From NCBI RefSeq assembly GCF_001625655.1, contig NZ_AUYB01000099.1:1-64000 (forward strand): DNA of 64,000 bases, in the 5' to 3' direction. Under the pieces are notes generated by a model, which did no database searches, was not told the origin of the DNA, and worked only from the letters and a program-made list of their open reading frames with translations. A program made the position numbers and the translations under genes. How positions within the stretch are numbered: the first letter of the stretch is position 1; every line of letters starts with the position of its first letter. Below, piece after piece: positions 56,818-64,000 of this stretch. This DNA is from Pseudoalteromonas luteoviolacea DSM 6061. Its GTDB lineage: Bacteria > Pseudomonadota > Gammaproteobacteria > Enterobacterales > Alteromonadaceae.

Positions 56818-57609
56818 TTATTCACAGGCAGGTTGCTCAACCAGCACTTGCGACGCGATTTGACTCAGTACACCTTGTTGCTGTGCACTTAACGCAGTAT
56901 CGGGGATAATCGAAATTGGACCTGTATCCACCTTCTCGCCTGTAATAATCTCGCTAAATACTAGACTACTCAGTAATAAACCTGAAGGAGCTGCATGATT
57001 GCCATCAGATGTATGAAAAGATACATTTTGCATTTGTTCCATCGCGGCATTCCAAGCCCCCCCTACAGGCGCCACACAAGCAGCCTGCAGTGATGCAATT
57101 TGGCGATGGATACCCATCACATACGCCGCTTCTTCAGACCGCCCTTTTTGCGGGTGCTCTGGAAACAAAATAGGCGTAATATCTAACTCTTTTGCTAAAG
57201 CAATCCATTGCTGGGTTTCCTTTGTGGAATATAGCACAGCACCCGATTGCGAGTATTTTTGCCCTTGTATAATCAAATGACTCCATTGTCCGTCATTTAA
57301 TTTTGCGCGCACAGTGGCGTTCTTATATAAGTCATCCGTAAATCCAAAGCCCAACGTTTCAACATTCACTGATTTTTCTGCAGCGTAATGCTGCAACGTT
57401 TTCTTCAAATACGGCGCCAAGCCAGCAGCATGGCTATTACCTATTAGGGCCACTGAATATATTGGAGCGCTCTGGTTATCGGGAATGGTTTTGTTTGTGG
57501 TTAAATTAACTTGCTTCTGTGGGGTGTCGTTGATGTTCACATCATCATTGGAACCACCACAGCCAACTAGAAGCACTGCCAAGGTAACTGAAATACTTTG
57601 CTTAATCAT
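56818..57609 (-). CDS. SGNH hydrolase-like lipoprotein
   Basis: The 263-residue protein has a lipoprotein signal (lipobox LLVGC, Cys17) followed by GGSNDD, with Asp/Asn-rich linker. VALIGNSHAAGLAPYL near residue 53 resembles the GxSxxxG block I of SGNH hydrolases (here the nucleophile would be Ser in GNSHAAG), LIIQGQKY could be block II/III, and SDGNHAAPSGLLLSS near 210 fits the DxxH block V. It may deacetylate or hydrolyse a glycan or lipid at the cell surface. Family assignment is by motif only. Single gene. Confidence 0.6.
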   Translation of the reverse strand: MIKQSISVTLAVLLVGCGGSNDDVNINDTPQKQVNLTTNKTIPDNQSAPIYSVALIGNSHAAGLAPYLKKTLQHYAAEKSVNVETLGFGFTDDLYKNATVRAKLNDGQWSHLIIQGQKYSQSGAVLYSTKETQQWIALAKELDITPILFPEHPQKGRSEEAAYVMGIHRQIASLQAACVAPVGGAWNAAMEQMQNVSFHTSDGNHAAPSGLLLSSLVFSEIITGEKVDTGPISIIPDTALSAQQQGVLSQIASQVLVEQPACE

Positions 57610-57736
57610 GATAGTTCATCCGTTTACAAATCAGTCTATGTCTATAAATTGCACAATAAATGAGTAACGTCAATTGCCACTTAGCTCATTTTGTCGGGTG
57701 AAAGCACACATCGCACACGGTCACCCCAATAATTTT

Positions 57737-58762
57737 CTATTTATTGCAGGGCTCAGTTTTGGGCACTGTCAAAAAGTACATAACCTGCAACAATGAGCCA
57801 TGACATATTGCTACATCTGCTTGCTCAACGACTTTGGGTTTACCATGTACTGCTATCCCCAAATCAGCCGCTGACATCATCACCAGATCATTTGCTCCAT
57901 CTCCCATTGCCAAGCTTTGCGCTGGCGCGATGTTATATTCTGCTTGCAGCTCTTTTAAAACTTGTGCTTTTTTATGTGCATCAACCACTTCACCGAGCAC
58001 TTTACCTGTTAATTGCTGATCCGCTATTTCTAATGTGTTGGCAAATACATGATCCAGCCCAAGTCGTTTTTGCAATGCTTCGGCAAACCAAGTAAAGCCC
58101 CCAGAGGCAATCGCCAGTTTCCACCCTCTGGCCTTCAACACTTCACACAGTTGTGCCACGCCAAGCATCAAAGGGAGATCAGCTTTGAGAGGCTCTATCA
58201 AGCTCAACTCGATACCTTTTAATTTAGCGACGCGTTGATATAAACTTTCACTGAATGCCAATTGTCCCGCCATCGCCTGAGCAGTTACAGAAGCAACTTC
58301 TTCATACACATCTGCAAGACGAGCAATTTCATCAATGCATTCTATTTCAATAACCGTCGAGTCCATATCCATGACCAATAGACCCGGCAATTCTAGCTGA
58401 GGTAGCACTTTTAATACTGCACCTTCAAAGCCGAGTCTTTGTGCAGCATCTCGCACAGTCGCTTTTATATCAACTAATGTAGAGACTTCTATGGCAACAC
58501 CGACAGGTAAAGTCTTGTGTGCCTGATAACAACAAACCTGATGATATAAAATTGACGTGTCTAGTGAAGCGATAAAATCTACAACTTGCTTACCATTTAA
58601 CCCTTTGCCAAATAGGACAATATACTGCCGCGAAACCTGCTCAGCGATCGCGGCCTTCGGCTGAGAGGCATTTTCAAATGGATACCACTTTGCTAAGGTA
58701 AGTTGATTTTCAATAGGACGGACATCAAGCTGATTGATATCAATAACATTTTGCATTAGCAT
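57737..58762 (-). CDS. serB: phosphoserine phosphatase
   Basis: I chose ATG 58762 (MLMQNVIDINQ) because AGGAG lies seven bases upstream; longer frames begin inside the divergent gene. The 341-residue protein has an N-terminal ACT-like region and the HAD core: VMDMDSTVIEIECIDEIARLADV (nucleophile Asp), LAIASGGFTWFAEAL, and MGDGANDLVMMSAADLGIAV. Last step of serine synthesis. Divergent from ytjB, as in E. coli. Confidence 0.94.
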   Translation of the reverse strand: MLMQNVIDINQLDVRPIENQLTLAKWYPFENASQPKAAIAEQVSRQYIVLFGKGLNGKQVVDFIASLDTSILYHQVCCYQAHKTLPVGVAIEVSTLVDIKATVRDAAQRLGFEGAVLKVLPQLELPGLLVMDMDSTVIEIECIDEIARLADVYEEVASVTAQAMAGQLAFSESLYQRVAKLKGIELSLIEPLKADLPLMLGVAQLCEVLKARGWKLAIASGGFTWFAEALQKRLGLDHVFANTLEIADQQLTGKVLGEVVDAHKKAQVLKELQAEYNIAPAQSLAMGDGANDLVMMSAADLGIAVHGKPKVVEQADVAICHGSLLQVMYFLTVPKTEPCNK

Positions 58763-58835
58763 GGAGCACTCCTGGAAACGGTAGAGCACCTTTGTATCAT
58801 CTAATGCCAACAATGTCAGCCAGCAACTTTTAACT

Positions 58836-59453
58836 ATGAAAAATACACAAGCCAGTGAATTCCTAAATTCATCTAAGAGTAAGCGCATGTTGCGCTTACT
58901 GGTTGCAGCCAGTTGCTTGTTAGCCTTGGTATGGATAGCCAGCAACACCAGCTTTCGCTCACATCAATTGCTACATACCAATGCCAATCATGCTGCACAG
59001 AGTTTGATCAAACAGTTCGCTTTGAATGCTGCAGAGCCACTGTCCCGCTCAGATACACCGAGGCTCAGGGCTTTAAGCAATCATTTAGCAAGCGACCCTT
59101 ATGTGCTCTCTGTCGCTGTGTATAACCAACAAGGACATTTTGTGATGGGTAATGATGGCCTCACAGCTCCGCCTAACTTTGCAGGGCTGCCAGATGGCCT
59201 TGCAGGGATCAACCCCAGTAAAGATGCCATTGTCAGTACCATTGAAAATGATGAACAAACTCTTGGCTTTGTCAGTATCGAGTACCTGACGGATGCTGCC
59301 ATGAGTGAAAGTCACCGCCACTTTCATCAACTTGGTCGCGTTGTCTTACTAATGCTCATCATTGTGGGGATTTTTACTTGGCAAATTGGGCGCGCGCTGA
59401 CGCGCAGAGATGTAAAAAATCAGATTGAAAAAAGCGCGCAAGAAGAAGAGTAA
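58836..59453 (+). CDS. ytjB: YtjB/AhpA family membrane protein
   Basis: The 205-residue protein has an N-terminal membrane segment (about 17-38), a periplasmic domain (LSNHLASDPYVLSVAVYNQQGHFVMGNDG) and a second segment near 168-187 (VVLLMLIIVGIFTWQIG). It resembles E. coli YtjB (Smp), which is also divergent from serB, and Vibrio AhpA. Function poorly known. Its last 34 bp overlap the 3' end of the convergent TatD-family gene. Confidence 0.85.
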   Translation: MKNTQASEFLNSSKSKRMLRLLVAASCLLALVWIASNTSFRSHQLLHTNANHAAQSLIKQFALNAAEPLSRSDTPRLRALSNHLASDPYVLSVAVYNQQGHFVMGNDGLTAPPNFAGLPDGLAGINPSKDAIVSTIENDEQTLGFVSIEYLTDAAMSESHRHFHQLGRVVLLMLIIVGIFTWQIGRALTRRDVKNQIEKSAQEEE

Positions 59454-60187
59454 AGCTGCTCAGCAATCATTTGCTTGGGCTCACTCCGCAACTGGCAGAA
59501 GTGTTCAAACACCTGATGTAAGCGTTTTGGCAAATTTGGCTGACCCTGAAAACCATTCAATGGCATTGATGGGGCATCGGTTTCCAAAACGAAGCTAGAC
59601 AATGGTAAGGCTTTCACCACTGCATGTGTTTTTTGCGCTCTTGGGTAGGTGATCGTGCCTCCTATCCCCAGTTTAAACCCTCGCTCTATATAATATTGTG
59701 CTTGCTGAATAGAGCCAGAGAAAGCATGGATCACGCCACCAAACTGAGGTTTCACTGATTTAAAAGCTTGGGCGATTAAGTGGTGGCTTTGCCTGTGATG
59801 AACTATCAATGGCAAAGCCAAAGTATTAGCCAGCTTAATGTGTTCTAAAAACAGCTTTTGCTGTAGTGCTAAATGGTCGCACTGAGCGTCAATACCACAC
59901 TCTCCTACCGCACTGAGATGACCTCGATGTTGTTGTGCTCGTATCCATAGCTCCTCCATGTCACCTTCACTGCCTAAATCAAGAAAGTATGGATGTAAGC
60001 CGAAACCAATACGACACTCAGGGACGCGCCGCTTAAAATCCAGCAGCGCTTTGCTTTGTGTGAGCGTGATCCCAGGCACCACGAACTGAGTGATACCATA
60101 CCTCGCGGCTTCTCGTATATGCTCATCTAAGTTGTCACTCAACTGGTCAAAATCAAGATGACAGTGAGTATCCACCAGGCGCATCAT
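59420..60187 (-). CDS. TatD-family metal-dependent hydrolase (YjjV-like)
   Basis: The 255-residue protein has the TatD signature: VDTHCHLDFDQL at the N-terminus, GFGLHPYFLD, GECGIDAQC (Glu), VHHRQSHH, HAFSG and LETDAPSMP. TatD proteins are metal-dependent DNases or amidohydrolases. In E. coli yjjV lies near ytjB, supporting this as YjjV rather than TatD itself. The gene starts on the last base of the pdxH stop codon region (shared base 60187). Confidence 0.88.
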   Translation of the reverse strand: MMRLVDTHCHLDFDQLSDNLDEHIREAARYGITQFVVPGITLTQSKALLDFKRRVPECRIGFGLHPYFLDLGSEGDMEELWIRAQQHRGHLSAVGECGIDAQCDHLALQQKLFLEHIKLANTLALPLIVHHRQSHHLIAQAFKSVKPQFGGVIHAFSGSIQQAQYYIERGFKLGIGGTITYPRAQKTHAVVKALPLSSFVLETDAPSMPLNGFQGQPNLPKRLHQVFEHFCQLRSEPKQMIAEQLYSSSCALFSI

Positions 60188-60828
60188 TAGGGATTTAGTC
60201 GCTCGACTGCCCAGCTATTATCATCTTGCTTAATATACATAAAGCGGTCATGCAGTCGGTGTTCCCCACCTTGCCAAAATTCAATCTTATGAGGAACAAC
60301 ACAGTACCCCCCCCAAAAGTCAGGCAGAGGAATATCCCCTTTTGCAAACTTACTTTTCATACTTTGGAAAGTTTGCATCAATGCTTGGCGTGAAGATACT
60401 GGACGAGACTGCTGAGAAGCCCAAGCTGCCAGTTGGCTTTCTTTGGGTCTGGACAAAAAGTACTTTGCCACAGCCGCTGTACTCAAGGGTTGAGCTTCGC
60501 CATACACGATCACTTGACGCTCAATTGCATGCCACGGAAAATGCAGCGAAATTTTATTATTTGCACTGAGGTCTTGCGCTTTTTTTGAGCCAGTATTGGT
60601 GAAAAATACAAAGCCATTATCATCAAGCTGTTTCAGTAAAACAATACGCTGTGACGGCTGTCCTTCATCATCAACTGTCGCGACTACCATCGCAGTTGGA
60701 TCAGCACTAAATTTAGCTTCAACCGCTTGTGCTAACCATTTCTCAAACTGAGCAATGGGATTTTCATCAAGCATTTCTCTGCTTAATCCGCCTTGTATAT
60801 ACTCTCTGCGAATATCTTCTAATTTCAT
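60187..60828 (-). CDS. pdxH: pyridoxamine 5'-phosphate oxidase
   Basis: The 213-residue protein has typical PdxH blocks: [73 protein letters not shown] and a C-terminal [13 protein letters not shown]. It forms pyridoxal 5'-phosphate with FMN. It overlaps the TatD-family gene by one base and follows the argS terminator. Confidence 0.96.
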   Translation of the reverse strand: MKLEDIRREYIQGGLSREMLDENPIAQFEKWLAQAVEAKFSADPTAMVVATVDDEGQPSQRIVLLKQLDDNGFVFFTNTGSKKAQDLSANNKISLHFPWHAIERQVIVYGEAQPLSTAAVAKYFLSRPKESQLAAWASQQSRPVSSRQALMQTFQSMKSKFAKGDIPLPDFWGGYCVVPHKIEFWQGGEHRLHDRFMYIKQDDNSWAVERLNP

Positions 60829-60895
60829 TTAAGCGACTCCTAGCAATTCCTAACTCAATTACCTGACACACTCTATCAGGTCGCCATTCAATAAT

Positions 60896-60925
60896 AAAAA
60901 ACCGCCATGAACTGGCGGCTTTTTG
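60896..60925 (-). terminator. terminator of argS
   Basis: On the minus strand AAAAAGCCGCCAGTTCATGGCGGTTTTTT forms a stem GCCGCCAGTT/ATGGCGGT with T run. Confidence 0.9.
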
Positions 60926-60950
60926 TAATATTAAGCATGCAAAGCAAATG

Positions 60951-62693
60951 TTACATTTGCTCCATTACCTCAATACCCAACAGGTCTAAACCAGATTGAA
61001 GCGTTTTCGCCACTAGGTTACACAGTACTAGACGGCTTTCACGTGTTTGCTCACTAACATCGTCTTTCAAGATTGGACACGCTTCGTAGAAAGACATGTA
61101 CAAACTTGCAAGCTCATACAAATATCCACACAATACGTGTGGTGTCGCTTCGCTGATCATTAGATCTAAGATTTCTTCTAACTGCAACAACTTAAGTGCC
61201 AGTGCTTTTTCTTGTGAAGCTGCAATCTCAATCTTACCAGCCAACTCATTGCTATTGACGTTTGCCTTGCGGAAAATACTTCTCACACGTGTGTATGCAT
61301 ACTGAAGGTACGGTGCTGTTGCGCCTTCAAAGCTCAACATCGTATCCCAGTTAAATATATAATCGCTGGTACGGTGTTTAGATAGATCAGCGTATTTGAC
61401 CGCACCAATACCAACTTTGCGTGCAATTTCAGTACGCGCTTCTTCTGAGAGCTCAGAAGCACGATCTGCCAACTTATCAGCTGCTCGGCTTACCGCTTCA
61501 TCAAGTAAATCGGCTAGTTTAACTGTGCCGCCCGTACGCGTCTTAAATGGCTTACCATCGTCACCCATCATGGTACCGAACAGGCTTGGTTCATAGCTTG
61601 TTTTATCTTTCAAAAGACCCGCTTTACGCGCTGTGATTTCTACTTGATTAAAATGGAGGCCTTGTCTTGCATCCACAAAAATTAAAATACGATCCACATC
61701 CAGTTCATTTGAACGGTAATCACACGCTGCTAAATCCGTTGTCGCGTATAAGAAACCACCACCAGATTTTTGCACGATAAACACCGAAGGTTCACCATCT
61801 TTGTTTGCAAGTTCATCAAGGAACACAACTTGAGCGCCCTGATCTTCTACTGCAATGCCTTTTTCTTTTAGTAGCTCAATGACACCATTTAGACGCGCGT
61901 TATATGCACTTTCTGCTTTGATGTCGTCACGGCCTAATGTCACGTTTAGCTTTTTGTATACTTCTTCCGAGTGCTTAACAGATGTGTCGATGAACAACTG
62001 CCATAATTTCTCACAGTGCGCGTCGCCACCTTGTAATTTAACTACATAGTCACGTGCTTTGTCCGCAAAACCTTCTTCGTCGTCGAAACGCTTCTTCGCA
62101 TCACGATAGAAGCTCTCTAGATCTGCAAGCGCTACCTTCTCAAGATCGATACCTTTTTCTAGCAGATCTTCAAGGTGCGCAATCAACATTCCGAACTGCG
62201 TGCCCCAATCACCCATGTGGTTTTGACGAATTACCTGATCGCCACGAAACTCTAATGCACGTACAACAGCATCTCCAATGATAGTTGAACGAAGGTGACC
62301 AACGTGCATCTCTTTTGCTAGGTTTGGAGAAGAGTAATCCACCACCACTTTGTGCGGTTGTGCATGCTCTGCGACACCCAGTTTGCTGTCTTGGTTTGCC
62401 GCTTCTAAGCTACTCGCTAAGAACTCAGGCTTTAAGTGAATATTGATGAAACCTGGGCCTGCAATCTCAACTTTGTCTGCCAGTTCTTCAACCGCCAAAT
62501 TGTCGATGATTTTTTGGGCAACTTCACGTGGGTTTGTTTTTAGTGCTTTTGCTGCGCCCATCGCTCCGTTAATTTGGTAATCACCAAACTGTGGACGTGT
62601 ACTTTGCGTTACAGCCGGGTTTGTTCCTTCAGGGATGCCAGCAGCAAGCATTGCTGCATTGGCTTTTTCGATTAATAGAGTTTTGAGGTTCAT
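60951..62693 (-). CDS. argS: arginyl-tRNA synthetase
   Basis: The 580-residue class I synthetase has the signature [20 protein letters not shown] (HIGH-like HVGH), [19 protein letters not shown] in the KMSKS position and a DALR anticodon-binding domain ending [11 protein letters not shown]. Usual length (E. coli 577). Single gene with its own terminator. Confidence 0.97.
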   Translation of the reverse strand: MNLKTLLIEKANAAMLAAGIPEGTNPAVTQSTRPQFGDYQINGAMGAAKALKTNPREVAQKIIDNLAVEELADKVEIAGPGFINIHLKPEFLASSLEAANQDSKLGVAEHAQPHKVVVDYSSPNLAKEMHVGHLRSTIIGDAVVRALEFRGDQVIRQNHMGDWGTQFGMLIAHLEDLLEKGIDLEKVALADLESFYRDAKKRFDDEEGFADKARDYVVKLQGGDAHCEKLWQLFIDTSVKHSEEVYKKLNVTLGRDDIKAESAYNARLNGVIELLKEKGIAVEDQGAQVVFLDELANKDGEPSVFIVQKSGGGFLYATTDLAACDYRSNELDVDRILIFVDARQGLHFNQVEITARKAGLLKDKTSYEPSLFGTMMGDDGKPFKTRTGGTVKLADLLDEAVSRAADKLADRASELSEEARTEIARKVGIGAVKYADLSKHRTSDYIFNWDTMLSFEGATAPYLQYAYTRVRSIFRKANVNSNELAGKIEIAASQEKALALKLLQLEEILDLMISEATPHVLCGYLYELASLYMSFYEACPILKDDVSEQTRESRLVLCNLVAKTLQSGLDLLGIEVMEQM

Positions 62694-62761
62694 TTTTTAT
62701 CCTGTGACCCTTGCCAGCCATAAAACTAGCAAGGTTAAATTCGATTCAATTTAAGCGTTTA

Positions 62762-64000
62762 TTAGTGTTCACGTGTATGGTGGAACTGAACATCAGGGTA
62801 GCGTTCCATTGATAAGTTTAAATTTACACGGCTAGGTGCAATGTAAGTTAAGTTATCACCACCATCCAGGGCTAAGTTTGCTTCACACTTACGTTTAAAC
62901 TCAGCCATCTTCTTATCGTCGTCACACGTCACCCAACGGGCTGTTTGTACTGCCACGCTTTCGTAAATTGCATCTACGTTATATTCAGCTTTCAGGCGCG
63001 CTACAACCACATCAAACTGAAGCACACCGACCGCACCTACGATTAAGCTGTTATTTTGTAGAGGTCTAAATACCTGTACCGCACCTTCTTCTGACAGCTG
63101 CACTAAGCCTTTTAACAACTGCTTTTGCTTAAGTGGATCTTTTAAACGAATGCTGCGGAATAATTCTGGCGCGAAATTTGGTATACCACTGAATTTCAGC
63201 TTCTCACCTTGCGTAAACGTATCACCGATTTGGATTGTGCCGTGGTTATGCAAGCCAATGATGTCACCAGCATAAGCCTCTTGAGCACGTTCACGGTCAC
63301 CCGCCATAAAGGTTACCGCGTCGGAGATGCTGACTTTTTTGCCAATACGTACATGGTCCATCTTCATACCTTGAGTATATTTACCTGATACAATACGCAT
63401 AAAGGCAATACGGTCACGATGTTTGGGGTCCATATTCGCTTGAATTTTGAATACAAAGCCTGAGAACTTTTCTTCTTCAGCTTTTACTTCACGCTCTTCA
63501 GTTTGACGTGGCATTGGCGTTGGCGCCCATTCTGTTAAACCGTCAAGCATATGGTCAACACCAAAGTTACCTAATGCTGTACCAAAGTAAACGGGTGTAA
63601 GCTCACCCGATAAAAATAACTCATGATCAAACTCATTTGATGCACCTATTACCAACTCTAGCTCTTCACGGAGCTGCTCGGCTAACTCATCACCGATTTC
63701 GGCATCTAGATCTGGATTGTCTAAGCCCTTAATAATGCGTTTTTCTTGGATGGTATGACCTTGACCCGTTGCGTATAAAATCGTTTCATCACGATGAATG
63801 TGGTACACGCCTTTAAATTCTTTACCACAGCCGATTGGCCAAGTGATAGGTGCACACATGATATTCAGTTCTGTTTCGACTTCGTCCATCACTTCCATTG
63901 GGTCACGGATATCACGGTCAAGTTTGTTCATAAAAGTCACGATTGGCGTGTCACGTAAGCGCGTTACTTCCATTAATTTACGTGTACGATCCTCAACACC
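62762..64000 (-). CDS. prfC: peptide chain release factor 3 (partial, N-terminus beyond window)
   Basis: 412 residues are visible of about 529. The frame is open to the window edge; the first visible codons read [30 protein letters not shown], which includes the G4 motif NKLD. TGQGH, FFFT-like domain II segments ([30 protein letters not shown]) and the final [15 protein letters not shown] are typical RF3. It is the GTPase that removes RF1 and RF2 after termination. Confidence 0.96.
   Translation of the reverse strand, partial: GVEDRTRKLMEVTRLRDTPIVTFMNKLDRDIRDPMEVMDEVETELNIMCAPITWPIGCGKEFKGVYHIHRDETILYATGQGHTIQEKRIIKGLDNPDLDAEIGDELAEQLREELELVIGASNEFDHELFLSGELTPVYFGTALGNFGVDHMLDGLTEWAPTPMPRQTEEREVKAEEEKFSGFVFKIQANMDPKHRDRIAFMRIVSGKYTQGMKMDHVRIGKKVSISDAVTFMAGDRERAQEAYAGDIIGLHNHGTIQIGDTFTQGEKLKFSGIPNFAPELFRSIRLKDPLKQKQLLKGLVQLSEEGAVQVFRPLQNNSLIVGAVGVLQFDVVVARLKAEYNVDAIYESVAVQTARWVTCDDDKKMAEFKRKCEANLALDGGDNLTYIAPSRVNLNLSMERYPDVQFHHTREH

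Noticed and set aside
58763..58948. 62-residue N-terminal extension of serB
   Set aside because: It would overlap the divergent ytjB gene and has no homology; the ATG at 58762 has a clear AGGAG.

Overview
The window looks like chromosomal DNA of a marine gammaproteobacterium of the Alteromonadales, most likely Pseudoalteromonas or a close relative. The evidence is gene content and order: ygfB-pepP-ubiH-ubiI followed by gcvT-gcvH-gcvP as in E. coli, pdhR-aceE-aceF-lpd, serB divergent from ytjB, an exeA/gspB pair, an SO_0444-type metal permease with its MerR regulator, and a secreted subtilase. Genus assignment is inference from recall, not a search.

Bases 1 to about 10,700 are an accessory region. 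It holds a small Cys-rich protein, a periplasmic binding-like protein, a 104-aa orphan, a fatty-acid desaturase broken by a 32-bp tandem duplication, a three-gene unit (EndoG/NucA-type nuclease, membrane-anchored Cys-containing protein, secreted coiled-coil-like protein), a hotdog thioesterase, an unknown 192-aa protein and a MepA-like endopeptidase overlapping an FAD oxidase. From about 0.5 kb on, every gap between transcription units contains one or more copies of a short hairpin repeat (arms ATCAATG/CATTGAT, core GGGTCAGAGT). I find twelve copies, and none in the 53 kb that follow. This punctuation is the most unusual thing in the window.

Bases 10,700 to 25,000 are conserved core: glycine cleavage (gcvT, gcvH, gcvP, plus a short GcvT paralogue and a divergent LysR gene around a perfect 24-bp palindrome), ubiquinone hydroxylases ubiI and ubiH, pepP, ygfB, 6S RNA, a PlsC-like acyltransferase and a metal-efflux operon with a MerR-type promoter.

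Bases 25,000 to 49,000 hold a D-2-hydroxyacid dehydrogenase, a DUF3192 lipoprotein, a large hybrid sensor kinase with a response regulator whose GGDEF motif is degenerate, a PIN-PhoH ATPase, rapA, an unknown secreted protein, a small sugar-related locus (SemiSWEET-like transporter, HAD phosphatase, divergent DeoR regulator with three matching operator-like sites), rluA, an exported M20 amidohydrolase, an HD-GYP phosphodiesterase, gspB and a short exeA, a tRNA nucleotidyltransferase without an HD domain, and a subtilase ending in seven 55-residue repeats.

Bases 49,000 to 64,000 hold the pyruvate dehydrogenase operon (pdhR with a PdhR box, aceE, a three-lipoyl aceF, lpd), an SGNH-type lipoprotein, serB/ytjB, a TatD-family hydrolase, pdxH, argS and the 3' part of prfC, which runs off the right edge. 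I see no tRNA, rRNA, CRISPR array, transposase or integrase.
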